Source: Gemmatimonadota bacterium | GTDB taxonomy: Bacteria > Gemmatimonadota > Gemmatimonadetes > Gemmatimonadales > Gemmatimonadaceae | Length of the DNA stretch: 48,747 bases | Direction: 5' to 3' | Assembly: GCA_028287345.1 (NCBI GenBank) | Contig: JAQBPV010000010.1 | Span: 1-48,747 of the forward strand | Part shown: piece by piece, positions 1 through 9,705 of the stretch | How positions within the stretch are numbered: the first letter of the stretch is position 1 | Layout of the letters: the number at the start of each line of letters is the position of its first letter | Program-made: the position numbers and the translations under genes | Notes under the pieces: model-generated | What the model saw: the letters and a program-made list of their open reading frames with translations, nothing else | Told to the model about the DNA's origin: nothing | Database searches by the model: none

Positions 1-1
1 T

Positions 2-1849
2 GGCTACATCTACGGCCGCGAAGGCATCAAGGATTATCAGGAGACGGGCCGCGGCCGCATCGTGATGCGCGCGCGCGCCGTCATCGAGGAGAAGGAGAGC
101 TCGAACAAGTCGCAGATCGTCGTCACCGAGATTCCCTACCAGGTCAACAGCGCCCGCCTGCTCGAGAACATCGCCGAGCTGGTGCGCGACAAGAAGCTCG
201 AGGGCATCAGCGATCTCCGGAACGAGAGCGATCGCGACGGACTCCGCATGGTCATCGAGCTGAAGCGCGATGCCATTCCGCGCGTCGTCCTCAACCAGCT
301 CTACAAGCACACGCAGCTCCAGACCACCTTCGGCGTCATCATGCTCGCGCTCGTGCCCGACCCGACGACGCGCCGGCTCGTGCCGAAGATCATGCCGCTC
401 AAGGAAGTGCTCGAGCACTACATCACGCACCGCCACGAAGTCATCGTGCGGCGCGCGCAGTTCGAGCTCGACAAGGCGCTCGACCGCGAGCACATCCTCG
501 AGGGGCTCAAGATCGCCGTCGACAACATCGACGAGGTCATCAAGATCATCCGCGGCGCGGCCGACACGCCCCAGGCCAACGAGCAGCTCCAGACGCGCTT
601 CAAGCTGAGCGACCGGCAGACCGAAGCGATCCTCAACATGCGTCTCGCCAAGCTCACCGGCCTGGAGATCGAGAAGCTCGAGGAGGAGCTCAAGGAAGTC
701 CGCACGTTCATCGCGGAGATGCGCGCGCTGCTCGGCTCCAAGGAGAAGCGCATGACGCTGCTCAAGACGGAGCTCCTGGCTATCTCCGCCAAGTACGGCG
801 ACGAGCGCCGCAGCGAGATCACCAGCGACGAAGGCGAGTTCACCATCGAGGACCTGATCGCCGACGAGGAGATGGTCGTCACGATCTCGCATTCCGGCTA
901 CATCAAGCGCACGTCGGTCTCGACGTACAAGAAGCAGCGTCGTGGCGGCCGCGGATTGAGCGGACAGACGGTGAAGGATGAGGATTTCATCGAGCACCTC
1001 TTCATCGCCAGCACGCACGAGTACCTGCTGGTCTTCACCGACGACGGACGTTGCTTCTGGCTGCGCGTCCACGAAATCCCGCAGGCTGGTCGCGCCGCGA
1101 AGGGCAAGCCGGTCGTCAACCTCATCAACGTCACACCGGACACGAAGGTGCAGTCCATCGTGCCGGTGCGCGAATTCCGCGACGACCAGTTCCTCCTCTT
1201 CTCCACCAAGAAGGGCACGGTGAAGAAGACGGCGCTCTCGGCCTACTCGAACCCGCGCAGCAACGGGATCAAGGCGATCAAGATCGAGGACGCCGACGAG
1301 CTGATGGACGTGCAGATCACGAGCGGCACGAACGACATCGTGCTCGCCACGCGACACGGCCTGTCGATCCGCTTCCACGAGCAGGACGTACGCGAGATGG
1401 GCCGCGACACCACCGGCGTGAAGGGCATCGAGCTCGGACCGCGCGATGAGGTCATCGGCATGGTGGTCATCAAGCGCGAGGCGACGCTGCTGGTCGTCGC
1501 CGAGCGGGGCATCGGCAAGTGCTCGCCCATCGACGACTACCGCGTGCAGAAGCGCGGCGGCAAGGGGATCATCACGATCCACCGCACCGAAAAGACGGGC
1601 GATGCCGTGTCGATCATGGAAGTCCTGCCCGAAGATGAGCTGATGCTCATGACCAAGCAGGGCATCCTGATCCGCATGCCGGTGAAGGGCATTCGCGTCG
1701 CGGGCCGCAACACCCAGGGCGTCAAGCTCGTGAACCTCGACGAGAAGGACCTCGTGATGGCGGTCGCTCGCGTGGTGCCCGAGGAAGAGGGCGAGGAAGG
1801 CGACGTCGAGGCAGAAGCCGGCATAGAGGCGGAGTCCGGCGAAGAGTAA
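2..1849 (+). CDS. gyrA: DNA gyrase subunit A, 3' part (start lies upstream of window)
   Basis: GyrA is the breakage-reunion subunit of the type II topoisomerase that introduces negative supercoils. The frame is open from base 2, and 615 codons are visible. It begins late in the breakage-reunion domain (GREGIKDYQETGRGRIVMRA), runs through the coiled-coil tower region and then the beta-pinwheel C-terminal domain. The GyrA box QRRGGRG, needed for DNA wrapping, is encoded at 935-955. This box separates gyrase from topoisomerase IV ParC, which lacks a canonical one. The protein ends in a strongly acidic tail rich in Glu and Asp, common in GyrA. The stop is TAA, followed by a strong intrinsic terminator. 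The N-terminus with the catalytic Tyr is outside the window. Confidence 0.97.
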   Translation, partial: GYIYGREGIKDYQETGRGRIVMRARAVIEEKESSNKSQIVVTEIPYQVNSARLLENIAELVRDKKLEGISDLRNESDRDGLRMVIELKRDAIPRVVLNQLYKHTQLQTTFGVIMLALVPDPTTRRLVPKIMPLKEVLEHYITHRHEVIVRRAQFELDKALDREHILEGLKIAVDNIDEVIKIIRGAADTPQANEQLQTRFKLSDRQTEAILNMRLAKLTGLEIEKLEEELKEVRTFIAEMRALLGSKEKRMTLLKTELLAISAKYGDERRSEITSDEGEFTIEDLIADEEMVVTISHSGYIKRTSVSTYKKQRRGGRGLSGQTVKDEDFIEHLFIASTHEYLLVFTDDGRCFWLRVHEIPQAGRAAKGKPVVNLINVTPDTKVQSIVPVREFRDDQFLLFSTKKGTVKKTALSAYSNPRSNGIKAIKIEDADELMDVQITSGTNDIVLATRHGLSIRFHEQDVREMGRDTTGVKGIELGPRDEVIGMVVIKREATLLVVAERGIGKCSPIDDYRVQKRGGKGIITIHRTEKTGDAVSIMEVLPEDELMLMTKQGILIRMPVKGIRVAGRNTQGVKLVNLDEKDLVMAVARVVPEEEGEEGDVEAEAGIEAESGEE

Positions 1850-1868
1850 ATATCGACGAAATCAGAAG

Positions 1869-1944
1869 AGCAGGTCCCTCGCTCCACTCGGGACGACACA
1901 TCAGCGCTGTCGTCCCGAGCGCAGCGAGGGACCTGCTTTTTTTT
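1869..1944 (+). terminator. Rho-independent terminator of gyrA, also a family-A palindrome
   Basis: A 30-nt left arm (1869-1898) pairs with a 30-nt right arm (1908-1937) at 28 of 30 positions around a 9-nt loop. An 8-T run follows at 1937-1944. It starts 19 nt after the gyrA stop, so it should terminate gyrA. The arm is longer than a normal terminator and its sequence (AGCAGGTCCCTCG ... GGGACGACA) recurs at 15813-15885, with a looser relative at 25509-25629. It therefore looks like a member of a dispersed repeat family that serves as a terminator. Confidence 0.85.
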
Positions 1945-1980
1945 CACCTGCAGCCAGCGAGGGCCGAAAACAAAGCAGCA

Positions 1981-2073
1981 GCGCGAGCCTCCAGCCATCA
2001 GCCCTTCAGAGCGCGAGCTATGGCTCGAGCTGAAGCTCGAGCTCAAGTCAGCTGAGTGCTGGAGGCTTCACGC
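1981..2073. repeat. Imperfect nested inverted repeat between gyrA and the cyclase gene
   Basis: The outer arms at 1981-2002 and 2051-2073 are near-complementary around the core GCCTCCAGC/GCTGGAGGC. The inner segment pairs CTTCAG (2004-2009) with CTGAAG and contains repeated GCTCGAG/CGAGCTC words. No T-run follows it, and it sits about 110 nt before the cyclase start. The whole 1850-2185 gap contains this repeat and the gyrA terminator; I see no gene in it. Confidence 0.5.
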
Positions 2074-2185
2074 TCACGCTCATGCTGCACTCCGTTTGGC
2101 TGCTTTTTGATCCCAAAATGTCTTTCCGCGCCCCTGTCGCAGCGCTACCTTTGCGACTCCCCAACACACCCGCCGTATCGAGCAT

Positions 2186-3415
2186 GTGAGCTGGCCTGCC
2201 GAGCAGGAAGAATCGCTTCTGACCACCACGTTGATCGGAACGACGCTGGAGTTGCCAACGTCGACGCCGGAGCTCGTGGAGGCGCTGCGGCATGACCGCG
2301 AGCTCCTCGTGCGCGAAGCGCTCCTCTGGCAGAGGTGGGTGCGCTACACCGCGCTGGCGGCCGTCGTCGCGCTGGCGCTTGCCTTCGGCTCGCGTCCGCG
2401 CGAAGCGATGCTCCTCCCGATCGCACTCACGGCCCTTGGCTACGTCCTCTGCGTTGGACTCACCGCCGAGCTGATTCGCCGCGCCGAAGTCGTGGACGAG
2501 CACCGGTTGCCTACCCTGCTCGTGACGGCGGACGTCGCCGCGATGGCGATGCTCATCTGGGTCAGTGGAACGCCCGCCGAGATGGGGCGCATTCTCATGG
2601 GCGCCACGCTGGTGGTGCAGCTGGCCGTCTTCTACTTCGGACGGCTGCTCGGCAGCTACGCCGCGCTCCTCGCCGCCCTCGCGTACCTGCTCACCACGCG
2701 CGTCGCACCGTCGTCCGGCATCGTGCAGGACCAGTCGCTGTCACACCTGCTGTTCAGCCTGGGCGTCTTCGGCCTGGTGAGCGGCGTGCTGGTGACGGCG
2801 TACGGAAATTTTCGCGTGCGCATGAATCGCCTGCGCCTCTTCTGCAAGCTCGTCGAAGAGGGCGACCTCACGCCGTCATTCGCGCTCGGCGTCGACAAGC
2901 GGCCGGACGACCTCACGCTGCTCGCGCGCAGCTTCGAGGCGATGCGGTCGCGCCTCGCGGAGCAGATCGGCACCGATCCGCTCACCGGCTGCCTCAATCG
3001 GCGCGCTCTCGAAAGTCGCCTGCGCGCCGAGTGGCGGCAGGCGAAGCGGCGCAGCTCCACCGTGGCCGTGCTCGCGATCGATCTCGATCACTTCAAGAAC
3101 ATCAACGACACGCACGGCCACCCCTTCGGCGACGTCGTGCTGCAGGAGCTGGCCGGCATCATGAAGGCCACCGCGCGCGATACGGATGCGGTGGCGCGCC
3201 CGGGCGGCGACGAGTTCGTCATCGTGCTACCCGACACCGGATGGCAGGGCGCGCTCACCTTCGCCGAGCGACTCCGCCGCAAGGTGGACGACTTCGATTT
3301 CGGCGCTGCTACAATCCCCACTCGCATCACCATCTCGGTCGGCGTCGCACTGGCCCGCGGCACGGATCCCATATCACCCGAGATGCTACTCCAGGAGTCG
3401 GACCGGTCGCTCTAG
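2186..3415 (+). CDS. Membrane-bound diguanylate cyclase (GGDEF), cut short by an amber codon
   Basis: Predicted to make cyclic di-GMP from two GTP at the inner membrane. The N-terminal half has about six hydrophobic segments (roughly residues 50-210); the GGDEF domain fills about 255-409. The active-site motif GGDEF is intact, and an inhibitory I-site RDTD lies exactly five residues before it. DLDHFKNINDTHGH is the usual metal/substrate-binding segment. The C-terminus is odd: after ESDRSL comes TAG (3413-3415), and the same frame then continues with MAKTGGRNRIFA and TGA at 3452-3454. The family normally ends ADxALYxAKxxGRNRV, so the amber codon replaces the conserved Tyr. The GTG start at 2186 is chosen because it is the longest; a TTG at 2231 is possible. 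Confidence 0.85.
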   Translation: MSWPAEQEESLLTTTLIGTTLELPTSTPELVEALRHDRELLVREALLWQRWVRYTALAAVVALALAFGSRPREAMLLPIALTALGYVLCVGLTAELIRRAEVVDEHRLPTLLVTADVAAMAMLIWVSGTPAEMGRILMGATLVVQLAVFYFGRLLGSYAALLAALAYLLTTRVAPSSGIVQDQSLSHLLFSLGVFGLVSGVLVTAYGNFRVRMNRLRLFCKLVEEGDLTPSFALGVDKRPDDLTLLARSFEAMRSRLAEQIGTDPLTGCLNRRALESRLRAEWRQAKRRSSTVAVLAIDLDHFKNINDTHGHPFGDVVLQELAGIMKATARDTDAVARPGGDEFVIVLPDTGWQGALTFAERLRRKVDDFDFGAATIPTRITISVGVALARGTDPISPEMLLQESDRSL

Positions 3416-3454
3416 ATGGCGAAAACCGGTGGACGGAATCGGATCTTTGCCTGA
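3416..3454 (+). pseudogene. Detached last codons of the GGDEF domain, after the amber stop
   Basis: These 13 codons (12 residues plus TGA) are in frame with the cyclase and directly follow its TAG. They encode MAKTGGRNRIFA, the conserved final helix of GGDEF domains. The TGA sits 13 nt before the next start, a normal operon spacing, which suggests it is the ancestral end of the gene. Either the gene has a nonsense mutation, the stop is read through, or there is a single-base sequencing error (TAC read as TAG). Confidence 0.75.
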
Positions 3455-3467
3455 ACGGAGCTCGACG

Positions 3468-4432
3468 TTGACCGATCTCATTACTCTCGCCGACCTTACG
3501 GCCGCCGCCGCTCGCATTGCGCCGGTCGCCGTACGTACTCCCCTTCTCCCGTGCGACCCGGTATCGGAGCAGATCGGTTCGCCGGTCTGGATCAAGCCGG
3601 AGATGCTGCAGCGCGGTGGCGCATTCAAGTTTCGCGGCGCCTACAACTTCCTTGCGCAGCTCACCCCGGACGAGCGCGCACGCGGTGTCATTGCGCCGTC
3701 GTCGGGCAACCATGCGCAGGCGGTGGCACTGGCCGCGAAGATTTTTGGATGCAAGGCTGTCGTTGTTATGCCAACCACCGTCGCGCCGGCCAAGCGCAGC
3801 GGTGCCGAGCGGCTCGGCGCTCGCATCGAGCTCGCCGGGACGACGACACAAGACCGCTACGAGCGGGCTGAAGAGCTCGTGGAAGCAGAGGGGTTTACGA
3901 TGGTGCCGCCCTACGACCACCCGTGGATCATCGCCGGCCAGGGAACCTCGGGCCTCGAGATCGCGGAGGACATGTCCGACGTCGGCACGGTGCTCGTGCC
4001 GGTCGGCGGTGGCGGGCTGAGTGCCGGCGTCGCCACGGCGATCAAGCTCCGCGCTCCGGCAGCACGCGTCATCGGTGTGGAACCGGCCAACGCGCCGAAG
4101 CTCTCGAAGGCACGGGCCGCCGGCAAGCCGGTCCGCATTCCGTCGTCCCACGGACTGGCCGATGGCTTGCTGGCTGTGGAGGTGGGTGGAATCACCTTTG
4201 CTCATCACGAGGCATACGTCGACGACGTCGTGCAGGTCGACGACCGCGCTTTGCGTAACGCCATGCGCATGCTGCTCGACCGCATGAAGCTCGTGACCGA
4301 GCCGAGTGGCGCGATCACGCTCGCGGCGTTGATTGAAGGGATCGTGAAGCCAACAGGGAAGACCGTTGCCGTGCTGAGCGGCGGCAACATCGAGTGGGAC
4401 GGGCTCGTACCACTACTCTCAGAAACGCAGAC

Positions 4433-4436
<4 letters not shown>
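3468..4436 (+). CDS. ilvA: Threonine/serine dehydratase (threonine ammonia-lyase), short PLP form
   Basis: PLP enzyme of fold type II that deaminates threonine to 2-oxobutyrate (or serine to pyruvate), feeding isoleucine synthesis or catabolism. At 322 aa it lacks the C-terminal ACT-like regulatory domain of biosynthetic IlvA and resembles the short TdcB/serine racemase-like forms. K54 in GGAFKFRGA is the Schiff-base lysine, SSGNHAQA is the substrate loop, and GGGGLSAG at 180-187 binds PLP phosphate. The TTG start at 3468 is chosen from GGAG at 3457-3460, seven bases upstream. The frame is open further upstream, but that part overlaps the cyclase. Its stop overlaps the kinase start (ATGA), implying translational coupling. 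Serine racemase is an alternative assignment. Confidence 0.88.
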
Positions 4437-5521
<1,085 letters not shown>

Positions 5522-5532
5522 GAGGCACGCAG

Positions 5533-6675
5533 ATGCAGTTCATTCTCCTCGCAGGTGGTGTCGCCCTTTCCCTATTGAGCTGCACCAGCAGCGCGCACGA
5601 CGCGTCGACGAGTCCTGCCGACACCGTCAACACGACGGCTGCGCTGGACGGACGCCTTCGTGTCCCGACGGGATTCAAGGTTGCGTACTTCGTCGAGAAT
5701 GTATCTGGCGTCAGGTTCATGGCCGTGAGTCCGGACGGCGCGGTGTACGCGAGTCAGCCTGGCCGCGGCCGTATCGTCCGCCTCGCCGACGCGAATCACG
5801 ACGGAAAGGCGGACGGCGTCGTCGAAGTCGCAGCCGGATTGGCGCAGCCGCACGGACTGGCCTTTCACAAGGGATTCCTCTACGTCGCGAACACGGACGG
5901 CGTCGTGCGATTGACGCTCGACGCCAACGGTGTGGCGACTGGTGCACCCGTGTACGTCAATCATTTCCCGAGCGGCGGCGGGCATTGGACGCGAACGATC
6001 GTGTTCGGTGCGGACAGCGCGATGTACGTGGCGGTTGGATCGTCGTGCAACCTGTGCGTCGAACAGACGCCGGAGCGCGCCGCCGTGCTCAGGTTCAACG
6101 AAGACGGCTCGGGCAAGCGCGTGTATGCGATGGGCCTCAGAAACGCCGTGGGACTCGCAGTGAATCCACAGACGGGCGCACTCTGGGCATCGCAGAACGA
6201 GCGCGACGACCTGTCGCCCAATCACGAGAACCTGCCGCCGGAAGAGATCAACATCGTCACCGATGGTGCCGACTACGGATGGCCATACTGCTACGGCAAT
6301 CGCGTGCCGAACCCGGAGTACAACGACGCTGCTCGGTGCGCGAACACCATTGCACCAGCACTTGCCCTGAAGGCACACTCGGCGCCGCTCGGCATGAGCT
6401 TCCTGTCGAAGGCGACCACATTTCCCGAGGACTATCGTGGCGATCTGCTCGTCGCGTATCACGGCTCGTGGAATCGCGACACGCCAACGGGCGCGAAGGT
6501 CGTACGTGTCCATGTCGCGGGTGGCAAGCCGGTGAGCGTGGAGGACTTCATCACGGGATGGCAGCAGTCGAACGGCAATCGCTGGGGACGGCCCGTGGAT
6601 GTCCTCGTTGCCGCGGATGGGAGCGTCCTCGTCTCCGACGACGCATCGGGTTCGATCTACAGGGTGACGCATTGA
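5533..6675 (+). CDS. PQQ-type glucose/sorbosone dehydrogenase-like lipoprotein
   Basis: A 380-aa member of the soluble glucose/L-sorbosone dehydrogenase beta-propeller family, which oxidises aldoses or aldehydes in the periplasm, often with PQQ. The signal peptide ends in the lipobox LLSC (Cys17), so it should be a lipoprotein. Family features include GRIVRL, QPHGLAFH, YVANTDGVVRL, GLRNAVGLA, ADYGWPYCYG, AHSAPLGM, and FPEDYRGDLLVAYHGSWNR. AGGAGG at 5520-5525 is an excellent ribosome-binding site and overlaps the kinase stop. Its stop overlaps the TTG start of the next gene. Substrate and cofactor cannot be read from the sequence. Confidence 0.85.
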   Translation: MQFILLAGGVALSLLSCTSSAHDASTSPADTVNTTAALDGRLRVPTGFKVAYFVENVSGVRFMAVSPDGAVYASQPGRGRIVRLADANHDGKADGVVEVAAGLAQPHGLAFHKGFLYVANTDGVVRLTLDANGVATGAPVYVNHFPSGGGHWTRTIVFGADSAMYVAVGSSCNLCVEQTPERAAVLRFNEDGSGKRVYAMGLRNAVGLAVNPQTGALWASQNERDDLSPNHENLPPEEINIVTDGADYGWPYCYGNRVPNPEYNDAARCANTIAPALALKAHSAPLGMSFLSKATTFPEDYRGDLLVAYHGSWNRDTPTGAKVVRVHVAGGKPVSVEDFITGWQQSNGNRWGRPVDVLVAADGSVLVSDDASGSIYRVTH

Positions 6676-8330
6676 GAGTTCGGCTACTGGCCATCGCGCT
6701 CCTGCTCGCTGCCGCGAGTGCGGATGCGCAGCCGCCGGCGTACCAGCCCGGCATCGACGTTCTCGACTACACGATCGCGATCGAGCTGCCCGACACGGGT
6801 GCCTTCATTCGCGGCGACGTCATCGTCACTCTCCGGCGGTCGCGGAACGTCGATCACCTCACGCTCGATCTCGTCGACGCGCTGATGGTGCGAAGCGTCG
6901 AAGTGGACGGACGCGCCGTGACCGCACCGCACACCGCGAACAAGATCAGCGTTCCGCTCAGCGGTGCCGCCGAAAACGTGAAGGTTCGCGTGCGCTACGA
7001 AGGCATGGTGAGCGACGGCCTCATTGCCCGAAAGGATGCGAAGGGCCGCTGGACCTGGTTCGGTGACAACTGGCCCAACCGCGCGCGCCAATGGTTGCCG
7101 ACGGTCGATCACCCGAGCGACAAGGCAACTGTCAGCTGGCACGTCCGAATGCCGCTCGGCCGAAGCGTAGTGGCGAATGGACTGCAAGTCTCGACGCGAC
7201 CAATTGCCGGACAGCCACGCAAGGTCGAATCGATCTGGAAAGAGTCCAGGCCGATCGCGACATATCTCATGGTGATCGGCGCCGGGCCGCTCGAGCGCTT
7301 CCCGCTTACGGAGACGGTGTGTCACCGCACCGACGAAGGACCGTGCGCGCTGCAGTCAGTATGGGTGATGCCGGAAAACAAGACCTGGCTACCGGGCGTG
7401 TTCACGACGGCAGGGCCGATCGTCTCGCTGTTCGAGAAGCTCGTCGGCCCATTCCCCTACGAGAAGCTCGCGCACGTGCAGTCGTCCACGCGCTTCGGCG
7501 GCATGGAGAACGCCAGCGCGATCTTCTACGACGGCAAGCTGTTCGACACGCAGAAGATGAGCGATGGACTCATCGCGCACGAGACGGCGCATCAATGGTT
7601 CGGCGACGCTGTTACCGAGCGCGAGTGGGGACATCTGTGGCTGTCGGAGGGCTTCGCGACGTACTTCGCTGCGCTGTGGACACTATCGAGCAAAGGCGAC
7701 GCGGCGTATCGCGCCGAGATGGCGGCAATTCGCAAGCAGGTTCTCGCCGACAAGGTGGTTGCCGAGCGGCCGGTCATCGACACAGCTCAGACCGACTACC
7801 TCGCGCTGTTGAACGCGAATAGCTACCAGAAAGGCGGCTACATTCTCTACATGCTGCATCAACAGATGGGAGACAGTGCGTTCTTCGGCGGCATTCGCTC
7901 ATACTACGCCAGGTATCGCAACGGCAATGCACTGAGCGACGATCTGCGCGCCGAGCTCGAAGAGGCGTCACGCCTCGATCTGAAGCCGTTCTTCGACCAA
8001 TGGCTCCGTCGGCCCGGCGTGGCCGAGCCGACCATCGGCTGGGCGTACGACGCGTCGGAGGGCAGGATTTCGGTGCGCGTGCTGCAGCAGGACGCGCGCT
8101 GCATCTCGATGGCCGCGGCCGTCGTCTGCGAAGGCAACAAGACCCTCCCCTACGCGCTGTCCCTTCCCATCGTCATCACCGATGCGACTGGAACGACAGT
8201 GCGTCTGACGGTCGAGATTCCAGCCGATCAGCGCGTGACGATGCCGCTGCCAGGTCGCTACGCGAGACAGCCGCGGGCGGTCGCAATCGATCCCGACGAG
8301 CGCCTGCTCGCGCGCATCGCGCGACTGTGA
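6672..8330 (+). CDS. Secreted M1-family zinc aminopeptidase
   Basis: A 552-aa metallopeptidase of the M1 (gluzincin) family that removes N-terminal residues from peptides. A signal peptide (MRVRLLAIALLLAAASADAQ) points to the periplasm. The substrate-anchoring motif is GGMEN (residues 286-290, for GAMEN). Zinc ligands are H303 and H307 in HETAH, and E326 eighteen residues later (WLSEGFATYF). It lacks the large C-terminal domain of PepN, which is common in short secreted M1 enzymes. The TTG start at 6672 is chosen because it overlaps the upstream TGA (TTGA) and begins the signal peptide. The frame stays open far upstream, but that extension overlaps the sorbosone-dehydrogenase gene and is not real. 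Confidence 0.92.
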   Translation: MRVRLLAIALLLAAASADAQPPAYQPGIDVLDYTIAIELPDTGAFIRGDVIVTLRRSRNVDHLTLDLVDALMVRSVEVDGRAVTAPHTANKISVPLSGAAENVKVRVRYEGMVSDGLIARKDAKGRWTWFGDNWPNRARQWLPTVDHPSDKATVSWHVRMPLGRSVVANGLQVSTRPIAGQPRKVESIWKESRPIATYLMVIGAGPLERFPLTETVCHRTDEGPCALQSVWVMPENKTWLPGVFTTAGPIVSLFEKLVGPFPYEKLAHVQSSTRFGGMENASAIFYDGKLFDTQKMSDGLIAHETAHQWFGDAVTEREWGHLWLSEGFATYFAALWTLSSKGDAAYRAEMAAIRKQVLADKVVAERPVIDTAQTDYLALLNANSYQKGGYILYMLHQQMGDSAFFGGIRSYYARYRNGNALSDDLRAELEEASRLDLKPFFDQWLRRPGVAEPTIGWAYDASEGRISVRVLQQDARCISMAAAVVCEGNKTLPYALSLPIVITDATGTTVRLTVEIPADQRVTMPLPGRYARQPRAVAIDPDERLLARIARL

Positions 8331-9118
8331 GACTGCCCGTCTGGAGTCGCGCGGCGATCCTGCTCGCCGCCATCGTCAGCACCTCGTCGCCGCTGCTCGC
8401 ACAGGAGCGTGCGCCGCTGCCGCTCACGCGCGCGGACGCGTTGCTCGAGGAAGGCCGTTGGGCCGAGGCCGAAGCGCTGTTCTACGCGCAGTCGGAGCGA
8501 TCGTCGCGCGATCCCGTGGCGCGTGCGGCGCTCGGCAGGTTCATCGCGATGAAGGGGGCCGTGCGGCCCGGCATGGTGCTCATCGAGGAAGCGCGTCAGT
8601 TCGGCCTCGATGCGGCCACGGCGCGCGAGCTGCTCGCACCATTGCGGGCGATACTCGAGTGGCGCACTGCGGCAGCTGACCTGAAAAAGGATTCGACGCT
8701 CACCGTGCGCGTGCCAGCGGAGGGAAGTGCGCTGTTTCAGATGCCGCTGCCGCGCACTGGTGCTGACGGACGCTCGATCGTCGAGCCTGGCGACGTTAAG
8801 GAGCTCGTGTGGCACGATGTCGTCGACCGCGGAGTGGGTTTGGACAGCCTCGCCGTGAAGGGGAGCCCGATGGGGATCGAGATCTTCGAAGCGCTCGTTC
8901 CCTCGCTGAACGTACGAACGAACAAGCTCACCCTGCACGCCAACTCGCGCTCGGCGCTGTCTGCAACGGGACGTCGCTATCAGGTACTGCGTTCGCCGCG
9001 AGAGGTGCTCGTGCTTGTCGGCGACCGTCGCGTGCTGCCGCTCGTCGAAGCATTGCGCGAGTTGTCGCCAAGCTGGTGGCAGCTCGACCTCCCGCACGGC
9101 CTGCTGGTGGTGCGATAG
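8327..9118 (+). CDS. Secreted protein of unknown function with TPR-like N-terminal helices
   Basis: I do not recognise a family. The 263-aa product starts with a signal peptide (ending near SPLLAQ), followed by an Ala/Glu/Arg-rich helical stretch at about 35-110 (LLEEGRWAEAEALFYAQ, RAALGRFIAMKG) that resembles one or two TPR units. A beta-rich part from about 125 onward (TVRVPAEGSALFQMPL) follows. The GTG start at 8327 overlaps the stop of the peptidase gene (GTGA), so the two are almost certainly co-translated and may work together outside the cytoplasm. It converges with the CoA-binding gene only 3 nt away. Confidence 0.7.
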   Translation: MRLPVWSRAAILLAAIVSTSSPLLAQERAPLPLTRADALLEEGRWAEAEALFYAQSERSSRDPVARAALGRFIAMKGAVRPGMVLIEEARQFGLDAATARELLAPLRAILEWRTAAADLKKDSTLTVRVPAEGSALFQMPLPRTGADGRSIVEPGDVKELVWHDVVDRGVGLDSLAVKGSPMGIEIFEALVPSLNVRTNKLTLHANSRSALSATGRRYQVLRSPREVLVLVGDRRVLPLVEALRELSPSWWQLDLPHGLLVVR

Positions 9119-9121
9119 CCG

Positions 9122-9595
9122 CTATCGGCCGATCGCCTTGAGCTCCACGAGCAGGCACCTGTCCTGCACGACGTCGATGCCGGCGCGCGCGAACTTCTCC
9201 GCCGCGCGATCGTTGCGGATGCCGAGCTGAAACCACACGGACGCCGGCTTGGCGGCGAGAATGTCGTCGACGTGCGCGTCGATCTTCGGTCCACGCCGAA
9301 AGACGTTGACCATGTCGACGGGCTCCGGGATGTCGGCGACCGCGCGGTACACAGGCTGCTGCAGGATCTCGACGATCTCGGGATAGTAGACCGGCACCGG
9401 GACGATCTCGTAGCCGGCCTTCTGTGCGTACAGCGGGACGTAGTAGGCCGGCTCCATGCCGTCGTGTGCCGTCTTGATGCCGAGCACGGCGATGCGGCGA
9501 CTGTTCTCGAGCAGGCGGCGAATTCCGGCGGCGTCGTCGATGAGATGCGTGCGCCAGTCCGCGGCAGACGCGTGAAGTTCTGGAGGCTTCGTCAT
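9122..9595 (-). CDS. CoA-binding domain protein (YccU-like)
   Basis: A 157-aa single Rossmann-type CoA-binding domain protein. The pattern RRIAVLGIKTAHDGMEPAYYVPLYAQKAG, then YEIVPVPVYYPE, VDMVNVFRRG and ASVWFQLGIRN is typical of the family, which resembles the CoA-binding part of succinyl-CoA synthetase. The cellular role of these stand-alone proteins is not established. The start MTKPPEL at 9595 is preferred; the frame stays open to 9706 but that would overlap the oppositely directed gene. It is divergent from the oxidoreductase beginning at 9706. Confidence 0.82.
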   Translation of the reverse strand: MTKPPELHASAADWRTHLIDDAAGIRRLLENSRRIAVLGIKTAHDGMEPAYYVPLYAQKAGYEIVPVPVYYPEIVEILQQPVYRAVADIPEPVDMVNVFRRGPKIDAHVDDILAAKPASVWFQLGIRNDRAAEKFARAGIDVVQDRCLLVELKAIGR

Positions 9596-9705
9596 GAAAA
9601 CCGTGTGTGCGAGTATCGTGCGCGCCGAGGGTGTGGAATGGCCCGGGGCCCGCACGTCGGGTAGATTTGCAGACTGTACTTCGATCGACAATGGAGACCC
9701 ACTCA

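Noticed and set aside
3186-3467. N-terminal extension of the threonine dehydratase into the cyclase gene
   Set aside because: The frame is open by chance; similarity begins at the TTG at 3468 with a ribosome site before it.
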